A DNA stretch of 20,659 nucleotides. It comes from Acetobacteraceae bacterium (GTDB taxonomy: Bacteria; Pseudomonadota; Alphaproteobacteria; Acetobacterales; Acetobacteraceae). The stretch covers positions 1 to 20,659 of the forward strand of contig PLSZ01000041.1 of NCBI GenBank assembly GCA_003164305.1, read 5' to 3'. The notes under the pieces were generated by a model that worked only from the letters and a program-made list of their open reading frames with translations, was not told the origin of the DNA and searched no databases. The position numbers and the translations under genes were made by a program. Position 1 is the first letter of the stretch, and every line of letters begins with the position of its first letter. Positions 13,256-20,659 of the stretch are shown here, in pieces.

Positions 13256-14509
13256 TTACACCGGCGCTTCGACCATCTTGCAGCCGCTCGACTCGACGGT
13301 GCCCGCCGCCTTATCGCCCGCCACCAGGCTCTCGACCTTGAACACGTTGTCCGGATTGCCTTCCGGCGGATGCGCCTGACCCACGAAAATATTCGCCATC
13401 AGTTCATGATCGCCCTTGCGGTAACGGATTTCGCCCGGCTGCAACGCCACGTCCGGCGGCAGCACAAGATCCTCCAGAGCGCGGGACATTTGCGGTCCCG
13501 CCATGGTCTTCGCCTTCTCGGCGGCCAGACGCACCGACTGCACCGCGACATAGCCGAACCAATGCCGCGCACTGGGAGTTTTGCCCATCTCCTTGCGGAA
13601 GTCGGCGACGAATTTCACCACCTCCGGCACATTCGGCTGATCCCACCACCATTCCATGTCCCACCAGCCGGTTTGCGCGTCTTTCGGCACCGACTTGATG
13701 CTCTCGAGTTCGAACAACGCGCCGCCAAGCGCCATGTCCTTCACCATGCCGAACTGCACGAATTGCTTCATGCAGTCGATCTGCGCCAACCCGCCCATGT
13801 TGTTGAGCAACACATTCGGCTTGTAGCCTTTGGCTTTGATCAGCGTGGCGGAAAACTCGGAGGTGTTGATCGGCAGCATGTCGCCCTCGAACTCGCCGCC
13901 AAGTGCCTTGAGGTTCTTGATGAAGCCATCCTGCAGCGTATGGCCGTAAGCGTAATCGGGCGTGATGAAGAACCACTTCTTGCCGAACCGCTTGACCAGC
14001 TCCCCGGTGATCGCCGCCGCGTCCATCGAGGTCGTGTTGCAGATGCGAAATACGTTCCACTTGCAATCGGCACCGGTGATCGGGTCGGTATGGCCGCCCG
14101 GAACGATATGCAGCACCTTTTTTTCCGTGGTCACGGCGGCCATCGCATAAGCGATCCCGGAGTTCACGTCGCCAAAGATCACGTCAACCTGGTCGCGATC
14201 GATCAGCTTGCGGGTCTTCTGCACACCGGTGCCGACATCGTTGGCGGAGTCTTCCACCAACAATTCGACCTGCCGGCCAAGGATGCCATTCTTCTTATTA
14301 ACTTCCGCGACGGCGTATTTCGCGCCTTCGACTTCGCTTTGCGCCAGCGCCGACAGGATGCCGGTCAGCGGATCGACCATCCCAATTTTAATTGGCGCCT
14401 CACCGCGCGCGCTGATGACGAAAGGGGATGCGAGCTGTATCGCGCCCAGAGCGGTTGTGGCCTTAATGAGCGTGCGGCGGCCAACCGCCGGTTGTTTCCG
14501 GTATTCCAT
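13256..14509 (-). CDS. Tat-exported ABC substrate-binding protein (Peripla_BP_6 / LivJ-type)
   Basis: A 417-residue type I periplasmic binding protein. The N-terminus has a twin-arginine motif GRRTLIK (10-16) followed by a hydrophobic stretch (ATTALGAIQLASPFVISA) and a probable cleavage site near residue 35, so it is exported by Tat. The mature part begins IKIGMVDPLTG and shows family landmarks: NKKNGILGRQVELLVEDSANDV, VDVIFGDVNSGIA, and PDYAYGHTLQDGF. It is longer than LivJ and resembles binding proteins for amides, urea or aromatic acids more than those for leucine. The ligand cannot be read from sequence. Start ATG 14509 follows AGAGGAA; a GTG at 14533 is less likely. It leads the livHMGF operon and is divergent from a TfdA-like dioxygenase. 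Confidence 0.9.
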   Translation of the reverse strand: MEYRKQPAVGRRTLIKATTALGAIQLASPFVISARGEAPIKIGMVDPLTGILSALAQSEVEGAKYAVAEVNKKNGILGRQVELLVEDSANDVGTGVQKTRKLIDRDQVDVIFGDVNSGIAYAMAAVTTEKKVLHIVPGGHTDPITGADCKWNVFRICNTTSMDAAAITGELVKRFGKKWFFITPDYAYGHTLQDGFIKNLKALGGEFEGDMLPINTSEFSATLIKAKGYKPNVLLNNMGGLAQIDCMKQFVQFGMVKDMALGGALFELESIKSVPKDAQTGWWDMEWWWDQPNVPEVVKFVADFRKEMGKTPSARHWFGYVAVQSVRLAAEKAKTMAGPQMSRALEDLVLPPDVALQPGEIRYRKGDHELMANIFVGQAHPPEGNPDNVFKVESLVAGDKAAGTVESSGCKMVEAPV

Positions 14510-14687
14510 TGGGTTCCTCTCTGCTTCACCCACATGGGAAACTCCATGCGAGCCATATTCCTTTTGATACTTTTTGCCAGGAATCGCCGGACGCGACCCT
14601 GGAAGCGCGCGCTTTTTGCACGTGTTTGATCGCGCGTCGAGAGTGGTCAGACTTTGCCATCCACCCGCGCCAGGTTAAACTTGCTCC
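14510..14687. promoter_or_regulatory. Divergent promoter region of the transporter and dioxygenase
   Basis: This 178-bp intergenic segment must drive the transporter operon (-) and the TfdA-like gene (+). It contains the palindrome CACGTG and several A/T-rich stretches (CTTTTTGCC, GCTTTTTGC). I found no EcfG, sigma-54 or strong sigma-70 match and no obvious operator, and no regulator gene lies nearby in the window. Confidence 0.5.
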
Positions 14688-15572
14688 ATGAGCCTCACCC
14701 TCCGAACGCTCCACCCCGTCTTCGCGGCCGAGGTCACCGGCATCGACCTGGCGCGCCCGATCACGCCGGAGGACATCATCGCGATTGAGGCCGCGATGGA
14801 CGAACACGCCGTCCTGGTCTTCCCCAACCAACCGCTCACAGACCAACAGCAGATCGATTTCACCCGTAACCTTGGCGAACCGGAGGGCTACAACACCCCG
14901 GGCCACATCCGCCGCCAGGCCGAATCCCGATTGGGCGCCGGCATCGCCGACTTCTCAAATCTCGACAAATCCGGCGCCCTCATCTCCCCCCACGACCGCG
15001 TCTGGTTCTTCAAACTGGGCGATCGCCTCTGGCACTCCGACAGTTCATTCCGTCCCATCCCGGCGAAATATTCGTTACTGTCCGGCCGGGTGATTCCCTC
15101 CTGGGGCGCCAACACCGAATTCGCCGACATGCGCGCCGCCCACGACGCGCTGGACGACCGCACCAAAGCCGAAGTCGAAGACCTGGTCTGCGAACACTCG
15201 TTAATCTTCTCCCGCGAGGCGATCGGCTTCACCGACCTGACGCCGGAAGAGCGCGCCGCGTTCCGGCCCGTCCGCCAGCGCCTGGTGCGCACCCATCCGG
15301 TCACCGGCCGTAAATCGTTATTCCTGTCGTCCCACGCCGGCACCATCGTCGGCTGGACCGTCCCCGAGGCGCGGATGTTCCTGCGCGACCTGACCGAATT
15401 CGCCACGCGCGAACGTTTCGTTTATTCCCACGAATGGCGAGTCAACGACCTGGTGATCTGGGACAACCGCACCACGATGCACCGCGCCCGCCGCTTCGAC
15501 CATCATGAAGTACGCGATGTCCGCCGCACCACATTGGCCGGCGACGTCGCGACCATCGAACAGGTGGAATGA
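14688..15572 (+). CDS. TauD/TfdA-family Fe(II)/2-oxoglutarate dioxygenase
   Basis: A 294-residue non-heme iron dioxygenase. The facial triad is His116-x-Asp118 in LWHSDSSF and His265 in TMHRARRF. The C-terminal arginines in EVRDVRRTT (274-282) would hold 2-oxoglutarate. Length, triad spacing and the GDRLWHSDSSFRPIPAKYSLLSG context are closer to TfdA (2,4-D dioxygenase) than to taurine dioxygenase. It would hydroxylate its substrate, often cleaving an ether or C-S bond, in the cytoplasm. The ATG has a weak ribosome site. Divergence from the Liv-type binding protein suggests that the transported compound is the substrate, possibly an aryloxy or carboxylated aromatic compound; this is inference. 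It converges with the glycosidase gene across only 3 bp. Confidence 0.87.
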   Translation: MSLTLRTLHPVFAAEVTGIDLARPITPEDIIAIEAAMDEHAVLVFPNQPLTDQQQIDFTRNLGEPEGYNTPGHIRRQAESRLGAGIADFSNLDKSGALISPHDRVWFFKLGDRLWHSDSSFRPIPAKYSLLSGRVIPSWGANTEFADMRAAHDALDDRTKAEVEDLVCEHSLIFSREAIGFTDLTPEERAAFRPVRQRLVRTHPVTGRKSLFLSSHAGTIVGWTVPEARMFLRDLTEFATRERFVYSHEWRVNDLVIWDNRTTMHRARRFDHHEVRDVRRTTLAGDVATIEQVE

Positions 15573-15575
15573 CCT

Positions 15576-17342
15576 TCAGCGGTTCCCCGCCAGCCGCCGA
15601 TACGCATCCGCGACGACGCCAAACGCCAGCTTTTTCGTCGTCTTGTCTTCCGCGATCAGTCCCTTGCGATTCCACCCGCGCTGAAACCGCGTCTGCCGCC
15701 GCTCCGTGCGGTAGTCGTACAGCAGCCAGGGGCAAAACCCGCGAACGTACTCCGCCGCGGCGATCGTCTCCAGTTGCCGCCGGTAAATGTCCGCCTGGCA
15801 ATCCTCGGTGAACAACTCATCCGCTCGCCCGCGATGCCCCGCCAGAGCGTCCGCGCCCACTTCGCTGATCACCACTGGCTTGCCAGGATTCGAATTCGCC
15901 AGCAGCCGCTCCAGTCCGGAAAAGTCCCGCTCGTACCAGCCGAAATATTCGTTCAATCCAATAATGTCCAGCGAGTCGGTCAGTCGATCCTCAATGCGAA
16001 ACTCAACGCGATTGATCAAACACGCCGCGCCGATCAACCGGGACGGATCCACCGCGCGCGCCGCCTCGGCCAGCCGCGCCATGAAGTGAAAACGGGCGTC
16101 CGTGTCCGCGTTCTCATTCCCGACGCCCCAGATGATCACGCTCGCCCGGTTGCCGTCGCGCCCGATCATCTCCAGCAACTGATTTTCAGCGTCCGCCCAG
16201 GTGTCCGGATTGTCGAAGTCGATAGCCCAGTACACCGGGATTTCCGACCACAGCAGCAGCCCCACCTCATCCGCGATCCGCGCCACCATCTCGTGATGCG
16301 GATAATGCGCCAGCCGCAGCATGTTGCAGCCCATCTCCTTCGCGTGCGCGAAACGGCGCCGGACATCCGCCTCCTCCGACACCTTGCCGAGCGCCAGATC
16401 GTCCTCATGCACACACAGGCCGCGCAGCCAAACCGGCCGCCCGTTCAGCAGAATCTCATGACCTTCACAGGCAATCGTGCGAAACCCGACGCGCTCGGTC
16501 AGCACGTCCGCGCCATACCGCAGCACCACGTTATACAACCGAGGCGTCTCCGGCGACCAACGCTCCGGCAGCGCATCGAATTCAATCCGGCCCTCACCGT
16601 TCGCGACGGGAAACACCACGCGCACATCCAACTCGGGGATTTCCAGCACCGCCTGGCCATCGCCTGGTCCGGACAACGCGAGTGACGCGGCGATCCGCGC
16701 GCCGTCGTTCGTCAACCCGACATTGAAGCTCCGCACAAACAAAGGCGGCAGGTGGACCAATTCGACCTCCCGATACAGTCCGCCATAGTTGAACCAATCG
16801 AAATGATGCATCGGCACACGTTGCCGCTCGCGCCTGTTCTCCACCTGGATCAGCAGATGGTTCAACCCGCGCAACGCGTCCGTCAGTTCCAGAAAGAACG
16901 GCGTCGATCCGCCGCGATGCGAGCCAATGAATGCGCCATTCAAAAACACCCTCGCTTCGTAATTCGCCGCGCCGATCCGCAGGAACGTCCGTTCCCCATG
17001 CATCGGCGCCGGCCAGGTAAAGTCGCGAGCGTACCAACCACTGCCCTCGAAATACATCCATTCCGCGCGCGCCAGGTTCCAACACGACGGCACCGTCATG
17101 TCGTACGCCGCTTCCTCATCGTAATCGCGCGGCCAATCCCATCGCGCCGGAGGATCACGGCGCCACAGATACCATTTCTGGCGCAACCCCTCATCGAACA
17201 AATCGGGCGTGAACTTCCATGTCCCATTCAACGAAACTGTCCGCCGTCCGCTCATGGCGATCAGGTCCGCGTGCCCCACCCGACCGCGCGCGAAACCGGC
17301 GGCGTAGCCTTCATCGTGCAAATGCGCGAACGGATCGGTCAT
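15576..17342 (-). CDS. Glycoside hydrolase family 2, beta-glucuronidase-like
   Basis: A 588-residue enzyme with the GH2 layout: jelly-roll sugar-binding domain (about 33-200, LNGTWKF and YEARVFLNGAFIGSHRGGSTPF), immunoglobulin-like domain (about 201-290) and TIM barrel (291-588). The acid/base is Glu410 in IIWGVGNEN and the nucleophile is Glu494 in VVISEVGAD. NEYFGWY (464-470) and the Asn558-x-Lys560 motif in GWNRKG match the carboxylate-recognition feature of beta-glucuronidases, so a beta-glucuronide is the favoured substrate. There is no signal peptide, which suggests hydrolysis after import by the adjacent ABC transporter. The ATG overlaps the preceding gene's stop (ATGA). It is last in the operon. 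Confidence 0.87.
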   Translation of the reverse strand: MTDPFAHLHDEGYAAGFARGRVGHADLIAMSGRRTVSLNGTWKFTPDLFDEGLRQKWYLWRRDPPARWDWPRDYDEEAAYDMTVPSCWNLARAEWMYFEGSGWYARDFTWPAPMHGERTFLRIGAANYEARVFLNGAFIGSHRGGSTPFFLELTDALRGLNHLLIQVENRRERQRVPMHHFDWFNYGGLYREVELVHLPPLFVRSFNVGLTNDGARIAASLALSGPGDGQAVLEIPELDVRVVFPVANGEGRIEFDALPERWSPETPRLYNVVLRYGADVLTERVGFRTIACEGHEILLNGRPVWLRGLCVHEDDLALGKVSEEADVRRRFAHAKEMGCNMLRLAHYPHHEMVARIADEVGLLLWSEIPVYWAIDFDNPDTWADAENQLLEMIGRDGNRASVIIWGVGNENADTDARFHFMARLAEAARAVDPSRLIGAACLINRVEFRIEDRLTDSLDIIGLNEYFGWYERDFSGLERLLANSNPGKPVVISEVGADALAGHRGRADELFTEDCQADIYRRQLETIAAAEYVRGFCPWLLYDYRTERRQTRFQRGWNRKGLIAEDKTTKKLAFGVVADAYRRLAGNR

Positions 17343-18424
17343 GGCCGGCGTTCCTTCCTGTAGCCGATGCCGATCATCCGCCGGAAATGCCAGTCATGCA
17401 GCCCAGGAAACAGCAAATCGGCGATCATCGCGATGGCGATCCAGCGGAACCATGTCGAGAATGTATTGGAAATCCCCTGCGGTTCTTCATAGCCGCGCAC
17501 CCAGCCATCTTGCCGCCGGACGCCGGACATCTCATCCGCGAAGCCACCGTCGGCGTTCTGAAACCCCAGCAGCGCGCTCAGCTTCTCCCGCAGCCAGCCG
17601 CGTATCTCATCGCGCCGGTAATCGGTCGCGTCATGCGCGTGCACCAGCAAATCCACCAGATCGACATCGATGCAGGCGCTGTCGATCCCGGTCGGCCGCG
17701 ACAACGCGTAATCCACTGCCTTGTCCTGATACGGCAATGACCGGCCGAGAGCATAGTAAAGATGGTAATTATGCATCGACCCGGCCATCGCGTGTAGCAA
17801 CCGCGTTTCGTTCAACGACTGCCCAACGCCCCAGAAGCCCGTCGCCGGATCCTGATGATAATCATGCCAATGCAGCAACGTCTCCAGCGCGTGGTCCCCG
17901 CCCTCCCCGCGCAGCCCCATCAGGAAGCTACCCAGATTGACGATATTGTTCCCCTCCAGCCAGGGATCGCGCAGGTCGCGGTCCGCCAGCCAGGCCTTCA
18001 AATGCATTCGGTTGACGAACGGCCGCGCGAACTCCAGATCCGGCATTTCCTCCGGCGCGATCGCTTCCACGGCTCCCAACGAATAATTCGTCACATGAAA
18101 GTCGATATAACCCCATGTCTCGTCCGGTTCCGGCCGCTTGAAAACAGCATCGTCCTTCATACCCGGAATCCGGAACACGCCATCGTTGCGCCGGTACGCC
18201 AGCAGCCATCGCAACAGGCCATCCGGATCGCTGAATTCGCCTCCCAACAAGCGCCGGCAAATCACCGCGTTGTAAGTCCCCGGCAGCAGCATTCCCGGCC
18301 ACCGAGCCGCGTCGTGCGCGCTGCTGACGCGGCTGACACCATCCGGCGCCCCCCGCATCCGCATCGTCTCAAGCCACGCCAGCGTCGCTGTCCGCGCCTC
18401 CAGAATCCGCTGTTCCATGGTCAT
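17339..18424 (-). CDS. Alpha/alpha-toroid-like protein of unknown function
   Basis: A 361-residue soluble protein that I cannot assign to a characterised family. It looks mostly helical with repeated aromatic helices, and has a prenyltransferase/terpene-cyclase-like turn FQNADGGFADE (288-298). Similar repeats are NDGVFRIPG (80-88) and DPATGFWGVGQ (192-202). This suggests an alpha/alpha barrel of the kind found in terpene cyclases, six-hairpin glycosidases and some polysaccharide lyases. Conserved-looking clusters are ETWGYIDFHVTNYSLGA and MHNYHLYYALGRSLPYQ. The start at 18424 makes an ATGA overlap with the permease. The frame to 18625 lies inside the permease gene. Placement between sugar permeases and a beta-glucuronidase-like enzyme points to a role in processing the same carbohydrate, perhaps as a lyase or epimerase-type enzyme. 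Confidence 0.8.
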   Translation of the reverse strand: MTMEQRILEARTATLAWLETMRMRGAPDGVSRVSSAHDAARWPGMLLPGTYNAVICRRLLGGEFSDPDGLLRWLLAYRRNDGVFRIPGMKDDAVFKRPEPDETWGYIDFHVTNYSLGAVEAIAPEEMPDLEFARPFVNRMHLKAWLADRDLRDPWLEGNNIVNLGSFLMGLRGEGGDHALETLLHWHDYHQDPATGFWGVGQSLNETRLLHAMAGSMHNYHLYYALGRSLPYQDKAVDYALSRPTGIDSACIDVDLVDLLVHAHDATDYRRDEIRGWLREKLSALLGFQNADGGFADEMSGVRRQDGWVRGYEEPQGISNTFSTWFRWIAIAMIADLLFPGLHDWHFRRMIGIGYRKERRP

Positions 18425-19239
18425 CCCTTCACCGCGCCCTCGGTCATTCCCGCCATCACCCGCCGCTGCGCCACCAGGAACAACGCCGCCACCGGAATCG
18501 TGGTCACCACCGACAGCGCCATGATCCCCTGAAAATTCGTGCCCAGTTCGCCGTTCAAATTCAACAGCGCCACCGGAAGTGTCCAGGTATCCGATGTGCT
18601 GGATATCACCAGCACCGGAAACCACGCCGCCCAGTTGAGCAAAAAGGTAATGATGGCGACCGTTGCGACGATCGGGCGGGCCATCGGCAATACGACACGA
18701 AATAATATGGCGACTTCCCCGGCGCCGTCGATCGTCGCCGCCTCGATCACCTCACCCGGCAGGGTGCGAAAGAACTGCTCGAACAGAAAGAACTGGATCG
18801 GCCCCAACGCGAGGAACAAAATGATCCCCGCGTAGCCGCCGAGCAGCCCAAGTTTATAAATCACGATATAAACAGGGATCACCAAAAGCATATAAGGATA
18901 CATCATCGTGACCAGAAATCCGTAGCGCAGCGCCCGAAACGCCCACGACCGCGGCCGGCGCGTGATGGCATAAGCACCCAGCGCGGTCACCAGCACCGCG
19001 AGCGCCGTCGAAGTCCCCGTGATGAACAGCGAATTCGCGAACGCCCGCACCAGCGACAGATCGCCAACCTGGAGAATACTTTCGAACCCGGACAGATCGA
19101 ACTGTTCCGGCAGCAGCCGCAACGGATCGCGCAGCACCGCTCTGGTGGTGCGAAAACTGCTGACCAGCATCCAAAGATAGGGATACAGGAACGCCACGCT
19201 GACCAGGCTCGCCACCGCGTAGGCCAGCACCCGCTTCAT
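18421..19239 (-). CDS. CUT1 sugar ABC transporter permease, MalG-type
   Basis: A 272-residue inner-membrane permease beginning MKRVLAYAVASLVSVAFLYPYLWMLVSSF. The loop facing the ATPase is EAATIDGAGEVAILFRVVLP (166-185), the EAA motif of binding-protein-dependent permeases. Length, C-terminal helices and LNWAAWFPVL match MalG/UgpE-like subunits. The ATG overlaps the MalF-type stop (ATGA). The 560-residue open frame extending to 20103 is an artefact of another frame through the MalF-type gene. It forms the channel with the upstream permease. Confidence 0.9.
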   Translation of the reverse strand: MKRVLAYAVASLVSVAFLYPYLWMLVSSFRTTRAVLRDPLRLLPEQFDLSGFESILQVGDLSLVRAFANSLFITGTSTALAVLVTALGAYAITRRPRSWAFRALRYGFLVTMMYPYMLLVIPVYIVIYKLGLLGGYAGIILFLALGPIQFFLFEQFFRTLPGEVIEAATIDGAGEVAILFRVVLPMARPIVATVAIITFLLNWAAWFPVLVISSTSDTWTLPVALLNLNGELGTNFQGIMALSVVTTIPVAALFLVAQRRVMAGMTEGAVKG

Positions 19240-20114
19240 GCCCGCCCCCGCTCGCTGGCGATGTAAACGGTCATGCTGACGGCCAGCACGAGGACGAACA
19301 GCACCGTCGCCATCGCCGTCGCCTCCCCGTACCGGGCCTGATCGAAGAATTGATACGCGTAATAACTCAGGAAATTCGTCGCGCCGTTCGGGCCGCCCTT
19401 GGTCACCACGACGATCACCGTGAAGGTCTTCAGAAACTGGATCAGGGCGTAAATCGTATTGATCACGATCGCCGGCCGCAGTTGCGGCAATACGACGTAC
19501 CGAAACATCTGCCACGTGTTCGCGCCATCGATGCTCGCGGCCTCCTCCAGCGCTCTCTCGCAAATCGCCAGATTGGCCAGGAAGATGACCATGTAAAATC
19601 CCGCGTGATGCCACAACTCCGCCAGCAACACCGCCAGCATCGCGGTATCCGGCGACGCGATGCCGCCAAACCGAGGCAATCCCGCCAGCGCCAATGCCGC
19701 GTTCACGGCGCCAAAACTCTGATCGTATAACCAGCGCCAGACCACATAGCCCGCGACATCCGGCGTCACCACCGGCAGGAACAACGCCAGTTTGAACGCC
19801 GTCCGTCCCACCGTAATGAAACGCGAGTTCAACAGCAGCGCCATCGCCAGCGCGAATCCCAGATTGGCCGCCACCGCCAGCGCGGCGTAAACCAGTGTCA
19901 GCCACAACGATTGCCAGAACGCCGGATCGCCGAGCACCGTGATGTAATTCGCCAAACCCACGAACGTCGGCACGCGCCGCAACGCCGTCGCCGATGCGGT
20001 GAAAGACACCTCCATCGACAGCAGAATCGGCCAGATCCCAAACACGATCGAAAGCCCGGCGAACGGCAGAGCGAACAAATAAAAGACGCTCTCCCGCCGC
20101 CAACGCACTGGCAC
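19236..20114 (-). CDS. CUT1 sugar ABC transporter permease, MalF-type
   Basis: A 292-residue inner-membrane permease with an N-terminal helix FYLFALPFAGLSIVFGIWPI (11-30). FVGLANYITVLGDPAFWQSL follows, and the EAA loop is EEAASIDGANTWQMFRYVVL (190-209) followed by PQLRP. The conserved TKGGPNGATNFLSYYAYQ near 238-255 is typical of UgpA/LacF-like proteins. The start is a GTG two nucleotides after the binding-protein stop, suggesting coupling. With the MalG-type permease it transports an oligosaccharide or glycoside. Confidence 0.9.
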   Translation of the reverse strand: MPVRWRRESVFYLFALPFAGLSIVFGIWPILLSMEVSFTASATALRRVPTFVGLANYITVLGDPAFWQSLWLTLVYAALAVAANLGFALAMALLLNSRFITVGRTAFKLALFLPVVTPDVAGYVVWRWLYDQSFGAVNAALALAGLPRFGGIASPDTAMLAVLLAELWHHAGFYMVIFLANLAICERALEEAASIDGANTWQMFRYVVLPQLRPAIVINTIYALIQFLKTFTVIVVVTKGGPNGATNFLSYYAYQFFDQARYGEATAMATVLFVLVLAVSMTVYIASERGRA

Positions 20115-20116
20115 GA

Positions 20117-20659
20117 TCAGCCCTTTTTTGCCGCCAGTTGCTTCGCCAACGCCCGCATCTCCGCCGCTGTCTCCGCGATGAACGCCGTCCAGTCCGCCGG
20201 AGGATTGGCGATCGCGCCGATCAACTTCTTATGAAACGCCGCCTCCAGTTCCGGATACCAGGCATGCACCGACTCCGGAAAATCGTAGGCATACAGCGGA
20301 CCCTTCGGCGCCGCGAAAAACTGAGCTCGAGGCGACAGCGCCGATACGTCCAGATCCTTCCGCACCGCCGAGCCCATGATCGCCAACGACAATTGCTGCG
20401 CCTGCTTACTCAACATGAACTGCGCGAATTCAATCGCCAACTTCTTGTTCGGCGAATTCTCCGGCACAGCGACGCCGCGCATACCGCCAATCACCACGCC
20501 GCTTTTCAGGTCGGGAAAGAACTGAGGCCATGCGCCCAGAACGAAATCGCCCTTCAGCGACGGACCATCCCACTTGCCGACATTCCAGTCACCGACGCGG
20601 AACATGCCCGCTCGGCCACCCTCGATCACCTGGTACATCTCGTTGAATGAATAATTGAT
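20117..20659 (-). CDS. Extracellular sugar-binding protein, C-terminal part (cut by the window edge)
   Basis: 180 codons of an open frame run off the right end. The first visible residues are INYSFNEMYQVIEGGRAGMF, so the ATG at 20638 is internal, not the true start. GGMRGVAVPENSPNKKLAIEFAQFMLSKQAQQ is the standard C-lobe segment of family 1 solute-binding proteins, which deliver sugars to CUT1 permeases. The mature protein would be periplasmic, and its signal sequence lies outside. It starts the visible operon: binding protein, two permeases, toroid protein, GH2. No ATPase is seen; it may lie further upstream or be shared. Confidence 0.88.
   Translation of the reverse strand: MNYSFNEMYQVIEGGRAGMFRVGDWNVGKWDGPSLKGDFVLGAWPQFFPDLKSGVVIGGMRGVAVPENSPNKKLAIEFAQFMLSKQAQQLSLAIMGSAVRKDLDVSALSPRAQFFAAPKGPLYAYDFPESVHAWYPELEAAFHKKLIGAIANPPADWTAFIAETAAEMRALAKQLAAKKG

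Noticed and set aside
13172..14629. 485-codon plus-strand open frame opposite the binding-protein gene
   Set aside because: Its composition is His/Arg-rich with no recognisable fold, whereas the minus strand encodes a textbook Tat-exported binding protein over the same bases.
15774..16685. 303-codon plus-strand open frame inside the GH2 gene
   Set aside because: It is antisense to the GH2 catalytic barrel, whose catalytic motifs are intact.
18425..18625. 67-residue Gly-rich N-terminal extension of the toroid protein
   Set aside because: It lies inside the permease coding region in another frame. The ATGA overlap start at 18424 is better.
18421..20103. Apparent 560-residue fusion protein ending in a MalG-type permease
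   Set aside because: The first 288 residues are an out-of-frame reading of the MalF-type gene. The real gene starts at 19239 with an ATGA overlap.

Overview
The window is GC-rich DNA with long antisense shadow frames and tightly packed genes. It most likely comes from an alphaproteobacterium. The best evidence is three matches to the alphaproteobacterial general-stress (sigma EcfG) promoter, GGAAC-N16/17-CGTT, each placed just upstream of a stress or envelope-type gene. Acetobacteraceae or Rhizobiales are the likeliest groups, but I cannot settle the family. There is no rRNA, tRNA, CRISPR array or recognisable insertion sequence.

Left part (1-6300). An NHL beta-propeller gene is flanked by inverted copies of a 20-bp REP-like palindromic element. 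Next comes a stress/envelope block. A YihY/BrkB membrane protein (-) and an AsmA-like protein (+) diverge from a 160-bp region holding one EcfG-type promoter for each. A flavodoxin-fold NAD(P)H oxidoreductase lies convergent to the AsmA-like gene. A 25-residue membrane protein and a conserved four-helix membrane protein form a coupled pair behind a third EcfG-type promoter.

Middle-left (6300-9850). Four genes look like a small amino-sugar or glycolipid tailoring cluster: a family 2 glycosyltransferase (+), converging with a minus-strand operon of an acyl-CoA-dehydrogenase-fold flavoprotein, a PIG-L (LmbE-type) deacetylase and a NodS-like methyltransferase. A transferase, an N-deacetylase, a probable N-methyltransferase and a flavin enzyme on one substrate recall Nod-factor or amino-sugar chemistry. 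No product can be named. This is the best candidate for an undescribed pathway.

Middle-right (9850-15572). A complete branched-chain-amino-acid-type ABC transporter (Tat-exported binding protein, LivH, LivM, LivG, LivF) has ATGA overlaps between its last four genes. A strong hairpin separates the binding-protein gene from livH, as expected for differential expression. A TfdA-like Fe(II)/2-oxoglutarate dioxygenase is divergent from the binding protein and may act on the imported compound.

Right part (15576-20659). A minus-strand operon enters from beyond the right edge: a sugar-binding protein (cut by the window), two CUT1 permeases, an unrecognised alpha/alpha-toroid-like protein and a glycoside hydrolase family 2 enzyme with a beta-glucuronidase-like Asn-x-Lys motif. 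Together they suggest uptake and breakdown of a uronic-acid conjugate. No dedicated ATPase is in view. The dioxygenase and hydrolase genes converge with only 3 bp between their stop codons.
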